A DNA stretch of 64,000 nt, taken from contig JAIVEN010000010.1 in NCBI GenBank assembly GCA_026686845.1, positions 32,958,001 through 33,022,000 on the forward strand, written 5' to 3'. Numbering within the stretch: position 1 is the stretch's first letter; each line of letters starts with the position of its first letter. This stretch comes from Adenanthera pavonina (lineage: Eukaryota > Streptophyta > Magnoliopsida > Fabales > Fabaceae). A model generated the notes under the pieces. That model saw only the letters and a program-made list of their open reading frames with translations, was not told where the DNA came from and ran no database searches. A program made the translations under genes and the position numbers. Below are positions 49,301 through 60,334 of this stretch, piece by piece.

Positions 49301-52300
49301 AACTTTGCAAGTGGTGAACTCCTGAATCTCATCAAAGATAAGGTGAGGTAGAGTTCAAATCTGGTGATATGATTCTCAACTTGCTTTCTGAAGATTTTGC
49401 AATGTTTTTTCTGATGGTGAGTTATGTTTGTATGTTTAGTTTGATCTGTTGGGAAAGCTGCGGTCCATAAAGCACTATCTTCTTCTTGATCAGGTATGAA
49501 CAACTTAAGAGTTTAATTTTGAAGATAGGAACTAGCTATGCTGGCAAAGCTAATACAGTATAAAGGACAGTATTTCAAAATGATTGGAATATTCCCTCAG
49601 TTTTGCTTTTCCAGTTGCAAATTTATAGATGTTCTTATATTATCCAACCAAATTAGACAACCTGAAAATTATCAGTTCTTATCTCCTCTGTTTTATGTTC
49701 ATTGAGTTTATTATGAACCTCAGTACCCTGAGGTATGATGGATAGTAAGCTTCTTTATAGATTTGCTATGATAAATTGAGAAATCTTTATTGCTATAAAA
49801 GGGTGAAGTCTGTGTTATCTGTGGCAGCACTTATTCAACCATGTTGACTTTTGATTTGTATTTGCTAGTAGAGCAAGGTAGGGTAACACAACAGGCTGTG
49901 AGAATCAGGGATGCTTTGAATAAAACCGAAGATTATTTCTTGTTCAAATTTAAAGTGAAAATTGATTGTGAGTTGTGACCTTGTTATAATTGCGTATATA
50001 AGAATCAATATGGCATCATCATATTGGTTTCGTGTGAATTCAATTGCAATGGAAGGAAAGCTTGTTGGCACAGGAGAAATGGGAAGCATTCTACCTTTCA
50101 AGACTTGCCTATTGGGAATTTTACTTAGTTTGACAGTAGTCAGAGAAAACTTGCAACAGCTTCCACTGATCATATTATCATAATCATCTACTTGTGTTTG
50201 TAATATTTGCTTGTATTAGAGCATTAGTTCAAACATAAAATAATTATTACTCCAATACTTGCTATACAAAGTAGACTTTCCAAACTGTTGACATCGTTAA
50301 GACTCACAAAACGTACACAAGATTTAGGATTAGTAAAATCTAGTACTAAGAAAATTCCAGTCCAAAGTCACCAAGATACCCCCAAAAAAAGAAAACATTT
50401 CTTAGGATTTGAAGGAAATACATGCATGAAAAGCCTTGATTTGGTCACAGTTTGCCGATCCATGATACAAATTGGAATAATATCAAGAGGGATTGTTTGA
50501 AGAAATTCTCCCTTCCCAGTGCCCTTTTTATGTGTGTAACTGCTTTATGTTTCTACAGTTTTCTAGTTTCAATGGAAGATATTAGACTGTCTATTTTTAT
50601 CTTTTTTCTTTTTCCTCCTGGTGATGTTCTTTTATTACAAAAATGATTGTGGAAAAAACTAAAGAGAAGACCAAACACAGTCTAACTTACGAAAAGTCAA
50701 CTGTGTAGTATTAGAGAAAGATAAAGGCTAATGCATATTTGAGGTGGGTGTAGGCATTACATTCTTCTTGTGAATATTTTACTTCCAAGTTTGAGGGCAT
50801 AAACAAAGATTGTGCTAAGTTATGTTATTTTTGGTATTTGATGGGTACTAAAGTGGAGTGGCAGAGGTATCTCAAAAGCTAGCAATTGAAGGAGGAAAAC
50901 TAACTTACTTAAGTACCCTACAAAGTAATTCATGCTACTCAATGTAAGACTAGGCATCCTATATTACCTTAAGTCTTTGTCAATCAACTACTCTTGATGA
51001 GTCAATGTCCCAATGACTACACTTTGTGATACTTCACTTGACTTCCTTCACCAATCAGAATGCTTAGCAAGTAGCCCGTTTTGAAGTTGCTAACTGGGCT
51101 TTGTATCAATTGCCAAAAACCAGCTATTGATATGGGAACCCACTTAAGTACTCACCAGTGCAGTTTGTACTACTCAATGTGAGACATGACATCACATTCT
51201 ACCTTGGTCTTCATAAGTATCTCTTTTTGCCTTAGTTTCCGGTGCCTTATAGTACACTAAATGGTGTAGTTCAAAAGATTGACATATGAGGTTGAGGGAG
51301 ATTAGGAGGATTCATAAAGGATATGCAGTACCCAACCCTTGAATTGTGAAGAAATTTGTTCAATCTTCTCCATTTTATTGATGAGATTAAAAAAAAGAAA
51401 AAATAAAATAGATAAACTGCAAACCGTGAAAAGAACACTCTGGCCTCTTGAAGGTATATAATAGAATAATGTGTATGTGAGAGAGAGATAGAGTTGGAAT
51501 GAGCTGGTATTTGAGTTATTAACTTGAGAAACGTGAATAAAATAATTTAATTCTCCAAACCACTACCAAGCAAAGGTGATAGGGTGATAATTAGCTGTAG
51601 AGTCAGTGAGGTTTTATTGATGTAGATTAGGCTCTTTGCAGGATTGGTTACATAGTATGGCAATATGCTTTTGAAATGACTCAGACTAACGTCAATGTTA
51701 CCATGATCAAAATTAACCTTATCAACGTAAAGATTTCTATTCTTTTAGTTTACTTGATCTGAGCTATGGTGAGAAAGAGAGTTATAAATTCTGGTACATG
51801 AGAGGTCTATAACCTAGGAATAGGGAGGAGGGAAAAGGCAAGGGATAGCGATCTTAATCTTAATAACAGGTTGGTGTCATGTGTGTTATTAGTTCATTGG
51901 TAAAGACACTTTAGGTCATAAAAATCTTCCCTCTTGAACTTTCTTTGATATTTAGTTTTTGATTGTACATGATTGGAAGATTTATGGGTGTCAGTATTCA
52001 GAAATGTGTGCAGTTTAAAGACATTGCCCTTTTCTTCACTAATGTTAGGCTATGAGCATGATCATAATGACTGTGTATGATCACACAGGGTGATTTCTTG
52101 GTACATTTTATGGATATTGCTCGAGATGAGCTGACAAAAAAGCCTGATGAAGTCTCTGTTGAGAAGCTGCAGGTATACAATAATTAGCACCATACCATAC
52201 ATGTTTATGAAAAAGCAAATGTGTTTAATCATTGCAGAAAAGACCTAGATTTTAACTATGGGCTTTTGTCTTTTCCCCCCTCCTCTCTTTTCTTCTCTTT

Positions 52301-55300
52301 TCTTTTTTCCCTTCTGTATGACTTAGTCACTTCTGGACCTTGCTTTGCGTACCACGGCAGCTGCAGCAGATCCTTTTCATGAAGATTTAACCTGTGTTGT
52401 GGCAAGTAACTAACTCAGTTTGTGGGAAAATATTTTTTATCTTTATTTTTAAGTTTGACTTATAGCATAGGTATGCTGTTTTTCTTTTTTCTTCAGGAAA
52501 GATCTTCTTTGCTTAAAAGTTTGGGCTCAATCAAAGGTCCTGAATTTAGCCACAGTTCTTCCGGTAGCAATGATCTGGAAGAACCAGTTAGCATTACTGG
52601 TCTTGAAACATTTTCCCTAAGTTATAAGGTCGTTTGATTCCCCTTCAAATTTCTGAACAGTTTGCCTTTATAAGTTTGCTCATGATGATTTTTTCTGGTT
52701 TTGGTTTTCAGGTCCGATGGCCACTATCTATAGTTTTATCACGCAAAGCCCTTACAAAGTATCAGTTAATTTTTCGATTTCTTTTTCATTGTAAACATGT
52801 TGACCGTCAGCTTTGTGGAGCATGGCAAGTACATCAAGTATGACTCAAGCACCTTTCACTTTGCCTGGTTTGATTGCATCCAACTCCTTTCATTTCCTTA
52901 TTTTGTTTCATGTTAAAGGGGGTTCGTGCACTCAATACTTGTGGAACTGCTATCTCCAGATCATCCCTTCTTTGCCGTAGTATGCTTAAATTTGTCAATA
53001 GCCTTTTACACTATCTGACATTTGAGGCAGGTTTTACTTTTCCCCAACTTTTATTTACTTTTTGGGACCTTTCTGTTCTGCAAGCACTGGCCTTTCTTCT
53101 CTATTGTACTTTAGTTTGTCTGTTGATTTTTATAATGACGGATTCTGCTTTCTGTCTCTGCCTTATTTTGATAGTAAAATAATTGACCCAGGCCTCTTAT
53201 ATGATTTAAAATTTGTATATTTGATGGCTCTCTTTAATTGCAAACAGCACTCAGTTTATTTGATTGGAAAATGTTATTTTGTTTTTACTTTTGCTTATTT
53301 TTTATCCAGAAGTTTTGGTTGGTATGAGCAGCTAGGTGGTTTTCTTAGTATATGATTCCAGTTCTTGTTTTAGGTTATTGAGCCCAATTGGCATGTGATG
53401 TATGGCAGACTTCAGTCGGCTAAGAGCATAGATGAGGTCTGTTCTCTGTCCTAGAGAACACAGCATCCTCTTTACATTTGACTGAACATTACATGTTACA
53501 GTACTTATCTGCCTTTCTCTTTTTGAAACAGGTTAATCAACATCATGATTTTTTCCTTGATAAATGTTTGAGAGAATGCTTGCTTCTCTTACCTGAGCTG
53601 CTGAAGGTTAGTTTCTCTTTGCTGTTGAGTCTTAAATGGTTATTCTGTCGTAGTTCTGGGCTACAAAAAGTATCACCTTTCTTATAATGTTCTGGATGAA
53701 AAGATCTTAACACAACAGAAGAATGGGCATAGAAGTCCAAGATAGGCACGTATGAACAGAGCATTGTTATGTTCCTTTCTCATGTATTTTCTTTTCAGGT
53801 GGAGTTGGTTTCCTTCTGTTCTCAGCAGGGGGAATTCAAACGAATTTTTAAGACTTACGGATTTTTCCTAATAGAATTGGATTCCTGTGGAGAAGATTAA
53901 CATATCAAAATAGGGATAATTAATTAGTTTGATGAACAAAGTCCCCCTCCCATTCTTGTGTTAGTGTCAACCTCATTTGCTTTGACTTGATTGTTCTGAT
54001 TCCCTAAAATTACCGTTATCTGGATCCAGCCGCCGGTCTTAGGAAGATTAATATTGCTAACATGCAATTTTGCAGAACTGGGACCTCAGTATGCCATGAC
54101 ATGGACAAACGAATACTTCTGAAAAACTTGGATGAAGCAGGATAAATTGAATCCCATAATTAGAAAGTAAGAATTATTGATAGATTTAACATTGGAAGAA
54201 TAATGGAAAGAGGATCATGTCTTCAGATTCAAGAATTCAACAGAAGGCGTACAACCACCAAAATATAAAATTATGCTGTGAAGGGTCATTTCAACTAAAA
54301 AATTTAAGCTGTTAAGTGAAAGCTTACAAATAGTTTTATTATAAAAACACGTTGCCTCATATGAAAGTTATTTGGGCTTGAAGTGTGAACAAAACCATAG
54401 GCCCATTATACCTTTTACTGAAACTTTATTTAATTAAGGGAAAGAGGTGTCCCTAGGATTGAAGAGACTAAAGAGTTTGTGAAGAGCTAGGCTCACGTTA
54501 TTTAATACTTACAATAAGAAAACATGAATGTATCAGATAAATTAACCATGTGGGACTACGGAATATACAGCTAAGCTTTCTATTTACACTTAACCTTAAG
54601 TGGAATGGTTTACCATTTTTGTAATATTTCTTGTCTGCAACTTTCTGAATTGCAGAAGGTGGAGAGGCTCAAGTCCATGTGCCTACAGTATGCAGCGGCA
54701 ACTCAGTGGCTTATATCATCTTCTATTGAAATACATAATCCAGAGGAACCCGTTGATGGTTCAACTGGCTTGAGCAAAGCCAATCAATTGAAATCAGGAA
54801 AATTATCTCAAGCTTTGAAATCTACTACCAGAAATGCGGCTGTCACTGAATCAGTTCTGTAAGTCAAGTGAAATTCTAGTCCATACTTGGAGCCAACAAA
54901 TTATTACAGGGGAAAATTGAAGTTTATTTTTTCCTTAATGTGGACTGACTTGACATCAGTTTGGCTCTCGTGGTTTAGAGTGTCATTCAAATCTCTTTTT
55001 GTTCGTTTATTACTAAATTATCGTGTTTTCTTGCTTAATTTGACCCAGAAAACCATGTGAATCTTATACAAATGCAGGGTCTCATTACTGAAAGTTGTAA
55101 GGCCATTGTTGGGATTAACTTGATGTCTGAAAATTAGAATGGTCAGCTGTCTCAATAATAGCTTTAGAATTCTACGAAATTGTTTGATACACATAAAAAA
55201 TAGACTCTCAGTAATAATAGCTCATCATTTTAACATTTACGTGCCTATTTTTGTTAACATTTGAATTAAAAAAAAAATCAGAGAATGATTTAGGAGAAAC

Positions 55301-55564
55301 AGAGAAACTGCAAGAAAATTGGATGAAAGAAAAAAACTTTATTTTGGATTAAACCAATGGGGTAAACCAGTATCTTCCCTATTTATTAAAAAGCCTTTCA
55401 TCCGATTCTATTTTTGTTTGACACTTGTGGTAAATTGCAGCAAATTTGAGAGAGAATTCAATGCTGAACTTCAAAGTCTAGGATCAGTCTTGAGTAGAAG
55501 TTCCCAAGCAGAGCCATATCTGACTCATCTTGCACAGTGGGTTCTTGGTGTCAGAAACGAATAG
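43313..55564 (+). CDS. GCP2: Gamma-tubulin complex component 2 (Spc97/GCP2)
   Basis: Nineteen exons: 43313-43372, 44251-44385, 44928-45059, 45843-45926, 45999-46097, 46255-46346, 48757-48829, 48927-49079, 49223-49342, 49440-49493, 52089-52172, 52327-52401, 52497-52628, 52712-52837, 52919-53026, 53374-53436, 53532-53606, 54656-54858 and 55441-55564. They sum to 1992 nt (663 residues). GCP2 pairs with GCP3 to form the gamma-tubulin small complex that nucleates microtubules. Recognised blocks are ELIVIDDILSAMVGIEGRYI, DYQAMVAQLEHQF, GLWFYCQPMMGSM, WVYEGVIDDPYGEFFI, YWRHRYSLKDGIPSFL, VRWPLSIVLSRKALTKYQ, IEPNWHVM and the C-terminal KFEREFNAEL. The N-terminal tail before the first conserved block is only 20 residues. 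Two introns use GC donors (after exons 12 and 15). Introns 6 and 10 exceed 2.4 kb and hold transposon relics. Confidence 0.95.
45474..45769. mobile_element. Stowaway-like MITE in GCP2 intron 3
   Basis: The element body is 45476-45767. The left end is CTCCCTCTGGTTTCAAATATGAGG and the right end is an inverted version (CCCCCATCAATCTCAAATATAAAG on the other strand). TA lies on each side as the target duplication. The CTCCCT(C/T) start and TA target are the Tc1/Mariner Stowaway signature. It is non-coding. Confidence 0.82.
46840..47720 (+). mobile_element. Degenerate LINE-type reverse transcriptase fragment in GCP2 intron 6
   Basis: Conceptual reading in interrupted frames gives pieces typical of the C-terminal half of plant non-LTR retroelement polyproteins. 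They are a RIFRDFLWLG-like block near 47208, RRPKKKGCLGLRYL near 47288-47330, DEWLLQFLRH near 47350-47385, and a VGDAV...LRRIFREA block near 47530-47570. There are several stops and frame changes, so it is a dead copy. The boundaries are approximate. Confidence 0.65.
48129..48151. repeat. CT microsatellite
   Basis: A (TC)n run of about 22 bp in GCP2 intron 6. Confidence 0.9.
50839..51200 (-). mobile_element. Degenerate TRIM-like element in GCP2 intron 10
   Basis: On the minus strand, two related terminal segments share TTACATTGAGTAG / TCACATTGAGTAG, GTACTTAAGT and CAAT(A/T)GCT(A/G)G(C/T)TTTTG. After the first comes TTGATACAAAGCCC, which resembles the initiator-Met tRNA primer site. The second ends in CCCATCA. 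The interior is short and non-coding. The rest of intron 10 (49494-52088) shows no other recognised feature. Confidence 0.55.
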
Positions 55565-56738
55565 AATGATATGTGATGTCTTTTCCCTTGTCAGATTGTT
55601 GTAAAGTGCTTAAGCAATCAGGCATGTTACCTGTAACTTTAGTAATTTGTTTTGGTGCAGTTATTGATGTTGTTGATAGTGCTGGTCTGATACTTTTCAT
55701 TGTATCAATGTTCAAGAATGAATAGCATCATTGTGTTTTCTTGGCATGTTTGTTTTGTGCCTATCAAGTTTGTCTGAGAGTTGTTTTGCTTCGGCCCTCA
55801 ACAGCAACACTTTGTTGATGTTATCACGTTTGTGGAATGGATTTGAACACACTTCAGACCTTGTTTCCTTACATTCTCAATCTTGAGGACAACGATCATG
55901 GACACAAATTGAGATTTGTTATGGTGTCCCTACTACTTACCCATTCATTGGCACAATATTGCTATTAGATTTGGTTTCGCTATTCTTTTTTTTTTTTTTT
56001 AGATTTTCTCTGTCAATTTTGAAGAGAAATATATATAGAATGTAGGAGATCTACTTAAATGATGAGTTTCACTTGAACGAAACAGATTGGTTGACGTTTG
56101 ATCATTTCTAAATTTCATCAAGTGTCTTAGAAATGAGAAATGAGTCTTTGCCACAAATAATACTATTTATCCTAGACTTCTTGTAATGCATAAAGCCTAT
56201 CTCTAGTTTTATCCAATATTTTACTCACATATTGAGTAATTAGATTTCAATTTGGTAACTGTAATGTTGGTGGTCCAAATTGAGAGCACATTTAGTGCTT
56301 ACCTGCAATGATAAGCATCTGAGTACTAATCACATATCTAAACTGTTCAAATTAAAATTGGATAATTCATATTTAATTTAATTTTGTTATTATAATTTTA
56401 ATATATTTTTATTTTATTATATATATAATCTAAAATAGAGATAATTTTATAACTATTAACTAAAAAAATGTTATCATTTAAAAAAAGTAAAAACTTTAAA
56501 TTTGAACCGTTTAAATTAGATTTAAATAGTTCAGATCTCATTATAGCAATGAGAGCACGGTGCTCTTAGCTTTGATGACCACCAAATGAGGGTGAGTCCA
56601 AATTAGCAGCCCTAATGATGGTGCATAATAAGATGAGAGAAATGAAGAGGTGAAAGACAGTAATTGCTTTCATTTGTTAATTTGAGACAGCATTACGATT
56701 TCAAAGGAGGAAGGAACATAGAACATAGAATTGATAAA
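55565..56738. other. Convergent spacer between GCP2 and the second defensin-like gene
   Basis: The first ~200 bp should be the GCP2 3' UTR. 56284-56575 holds a MITE-like element with GAGAGCAC at both ends, whose core is element B copy 2. The 3' UTR of the minus-strand peptide gene lies at its right end. Confidence 0.5.
56284..56575 (-). mobile_element. MITE-like element containing element B copy 2
   Basis: The core 56323-56540 matches 22344-22552 in inverted orientation. The ends carry GAGAGCAC (left) and GAGAGCAC within TGAGAGCACGGTGCTC (right). It is AT-rich and non-coding. It lies 160-450 bp downstream of the second defensin-like gene. Confidence 0.6.
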
Positions 56739-57256
56739 TTAATTTTTGGTGGCTTCCTCTGAATAAACACAGCAACAATGAGCACGAGTACCAGTTGGAT
56801 CAGGAACACATAAAGTAGAAGTTGGGGTACGCCCTCTCCTCTGGCAACCCTCAATACAGTCTTCTTTGGTTTTGCATGTCATCGTAACGTCGCACACATT
56901 GCTTCCTATACTTGTTACTGCAAAACAACACCCCCACATATAATTAATTAATTAATTACATCAAAGTTTAGTCCTATGAAGTATCACCTCGGATCCTTCA
57001 TATTTACAAAAGTGAAAAAATTGTGAATTCCAAGAAAAATAGAAAAGAGTAAATGATTTATGATTGATATTATGATTTGAAAATTAATATATATATATAT
57101 GTATATTCAGTAGAAATATTTTCAAATATCAATGATTCATAAATTTAGATCAAATAAAAGAAATTTACACAAAATAGAGTACACACCAGTTGAAGGAGCA
57201 AAGAAAATAAGAGAAAAAATGAAGAGTGTGCAAAGTTGAGCCTTTGTTGATGCCAT
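56739..57256 (-). CDS. Defensin-like secreted cysteine-rich peptide (DEFL), copy 2
   Basis: Exons 57256-57187 and 56917-56739 total 249 nt and encode 82 residues. The intron is phase 1 and 269 bp, and it again falls just after the signal peptide. Exon 1 gives MASTKAQL followed by a hydrophobic stretch, close in wording to copy 1 (MAASTKSQL). The mature part has eight framework cysteines spaced C-x5-C-x5-C-x3-C-x11-C-x10-CCC, exactly as in copy 1. It shares only scattered other positions, for example the ED before Cys3, LCVP at Cys5 and the H before CCC. There is one extra Cys in the signal peptide. The expected product is a small secreted, disulphide-rich peptide; defence or signalling roles are inference. 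Confidence 0.87.
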
Positions 57257-57322
57257 CCCGAAAATATGACAGTGATGATTGATGATTTGATAATATGAAA
57301 TTCATGAGCTACGCAAGCCCAC

Positions 57323-57331
57323 TTATATATA
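57323..57331 (-). promoter_or_regulatory. TATA box of the second defensin-like gene
   Basis: TATATATAA on the minus strand, about 70 nt upstream of the start codon. It is the only clear TATA motif in the proximal region. Confidence 0.6.
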
Positions 57332-57879
57332 GCAGCACTAACACAATGGAGAATTTAAATGTTAATTTCAACTAAGTGACGCAAATTTATTGGATTTTGT
57401 ACATAAAGGTAAGGTTCTTCAAGTGAATTAAAATTTCACTCAATAAATTTTTTAATAAAAATTACAACTCCTAGGAAATTTACCTTGATTACTTGATTGC
57501 AAATAGATTCTTTACATTTCTTGAACGTTAGTAATCTTTTCCATGAGTTATTATGCCTCCCCCTGAAAAAAATTAGATAATTGGGAGATTTTTTATTAAA
57601 TGTATTAATTTTGAAATCAAGGGAAATCTGGAAAGTTTGTCTGTAGTCATCAATTGCATACAGGTTTTTTTTTTGAAGTTGGAGGGAGGGAAACTATGTA
57701 ATCCAATTAATGTTCGAAATCATAACATTTGAATGCATAGAATCTACTAGGGTTTGATATATTAAAACCGAATAAATTGAGGAGTCAAATAATAATATAC
57801 ATTCATTCATTTGAAAATATCATGGGGTTTGCCATTTTTTATTTTGAGAAAGATGATTTTGGTTTTATTTCAAGATTAG

Positions 57880-57907
57880 TGTGTGTGTGTGAGAGAGAGA
57901 GAGAGAG
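57880..57907. repeat. Compound GT/GA microsatellite
   Basis: A (GT)n run passes into (GA)n, followed by GCGCGCATGCATG. Confidence 0.9.
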
Positions 57908-58489
57908 CGCGCATGCATGTATGGTAGTGCTCATTGGTATGCTTAGTCCCTATTAGTATTTTGTGATATGGGCTTCGGCCCTTTTCCTAACATAAAAATT
58001 AAAAAAACAAAAAACTCCATGCTCCTCCAACAATATATATTATTAATTTATTAGAAACATTTAATCTCAAAATATACTATTAGCTATATTTTTTTTATTA
58101 TTTTATGTTTTTGAATGATTTCTAAATATTATATCGTTATGCATGATTCATTCTCTAGTCTCTACTATTACTAATCATAATCTCATATAACAAAATAACA
58201 AATATAAACAAAATGAAAAAAATCAAAATAATAAAAAGTTTTATATATAAAACTTAAAAACATTTGGCCCACAGAAGTTTTGTTCTCCGCTTTGATTCCT
58301 ACCAACCAAATACACAGCAATTGAAATTTTTAAGCCATTCCTTTCCCTTTCATTCAAAATTTCTGCTAACCAAACGTACCTTGAAGAAATAATTTTAGAT
58401 GCTCAGAAAAAGGAAAAAAAAATTGTGAGAAAAATTTCAAGATGTACCTTACCTTAATTAGTTTTAATAACTATTGGTGATAGTTTGAT

Positions 58490-58940
58490 TCACGAAAATT
58501 CATGAATCAATTATAACTTTTGAAAATGTTCATGAATTGTGTAAAAAAAAAAAACACTTGAAAAAGTTAATGGAAAATTATAAGATTCAAGAATCACTGT
58601 ATCTTTAGTTAGATTCAATGTACATATAATGATTCATGAATCATCATAATGTATATATATTAATTTATGAATATGTCTCTTTATTAAATGGTCACATTTT
58701 AGCATATATCTTTTTATTAGTCCAGTCTCTCTTGCATCATTAACTCATTCAAAAATCATTCAACCAATGACAATTCTACCTTTCAATCATTATCAATCTG
58801 CACAAACTCACTTACTTTTATCTTTCAATACACAAAGAATAAAAGCAAATTATCACTTGTAAAATTATTGTTGTCAAAACTTTATGTATCTTGTAATAAA
58901 TTTGTCATTAACCTAAATTACACCCGAAATTTAGAATTGG
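58490..58940 (-). repeat. Dispersed element A, copy 2
   Basis: This is the inverted counterpart of 19825-20290. It lies about 1.2 kb upstream of the second defensin-like gene and in the same orientation relative to that gene as copy 1 has to its own gene. It is AT-rich and non-coding. Confidence 0.6.
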
Positions 58941-60265
58941 TGAGAGCAAATTATAACCTATTCCATAATGGCTTAAAATGAGTGATTTTGCCCCAAAAAG
59001 TGGAAGTGAAAAAGCACTTCAAATAAGTAAGTCACCCCAAATAGGTACTTAAACCTTAAAAAAGTGTTATTTACACTTTAAAGACTTTGTATACAATTTT
59101 CTTTTTAATATTCTCTTCTTCTACACTTCAAACAACCATTCCCACCAACAAAATCTCTGGGTGATTGATTCATTGCTTTTGAGTGGATCATTCGGCTACA
59201 AGTCTTCCATTATATCTTTAGATGTTGCCTAATCAATCATTTTTCACCATATGGATCTCTGTGTTTCCGATGACCCTACAACCATTAGGCAATCCATCTT
59301 TTTCTTCATGGCATTATGTCATAGCTCAGATTCTTTGAAGCTAGTGACTTGTAAAAATATCTCAGGGTGTTTTTTAGCTTTTATATTGTAGTTAGATCTT
59401 ATTATAGGTATGAGATATAGTCTTGTAGAATTGTCGACCTTATCCTAGTTAATTCTCTTATGCTTCAATTGGGATATGGAAAATTAATTTGAGGAAAGGG
59501 AAAAGGTGTGAGATAGTATAAAAATTGTGTTTGGTTTTAGTGAATAACAAAATGACTTTATTGGAAAAAGAACTTCTCATTTGATGGGAAAGAATTCTCT
59601 CATCCCCATTTTCATTTTAAACCAAACGAACCCTTAATGTTAGGTCAATATTCTTTTGAGGAACATGTTACTCAACAGTTTCTTTTTATTGTTCAACATG
59701 TATATCAACTCAACCATAGTAAGTATATAATTTATTATCCTTAAGTACCATAGTAAATATATAATTTATTATCCTTAAGTATTGGTTCAATAAATACTTA
59801 CAGTTGATTAACATGAATCAAACCTAAAATTCTTTTGCTTCTAAATTCCACAATCCATTACCGTGTGGTGATTAATAAAATCTAATTCCATCATACATTG
59901 GATAATTTTACTCATTAATTTTGGTTTTATGTTGATGAATCGACAGTTATGATGATTTCTTTATATACCATTGCATTGGCTGTGGTGTAGTTATAAGTTC
60001 TCATTGCCCTTATTCAACTTTATTGTATCTGGTTTATCTATATGCAAGAAAAACTAATTAGCAATATATGTAACATTTCTTCATCAGCAAGCAAATGATC
60101 TTTGAAGGAGATGAAAATCAGCCACCAAATAAAAAATAATATATATCTTCAACCAAAAAAGGAAACAAATCCACTATTCACAAAACATTTGAATGAGCAA
60201 AATTTGCTTGGCAATCATTAAATTACCTAGTCTTATGTTCAACTATAAGGAGGAGGGGTTCATAT

Positions 60266-60285
60266 TATATATATATATATATATA
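60266..60285. repeat. AT microsatellite
   Basis: A TA dinucleotide tract of about 20 bp just beyond the fimbrin 3' end. Confidence 0.85.
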
Positions 60286-60334
60286 AACCACAACTTAAAA
60301 AGGAAAAAAAAAAAGGTATTCACTCAAGGCGTAT

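Larger units (their letters stand above)
57257..60334. other. Spacer between the second defensin-like gene and fimbrin
   Basis: This is the promoter side of the peptide gene, then AT-rich DNA with a GT/GA microsatellite (57880-57907), dispersed element A copy 2 (58490-58940), half-MITE-like blocks near 58260-58385 and 59460-59640, and an AT tract at 60266-60285. No gene is supported. Confidence 0.5.

Noticed and set aside
53607..54655. Possible further TRIM relic in GCP2 intron 17 (about 54290-54450)
   Set aside because: There are LTR-like phrases on the minus strand, but no second terminal repeat or primer site could be shown.
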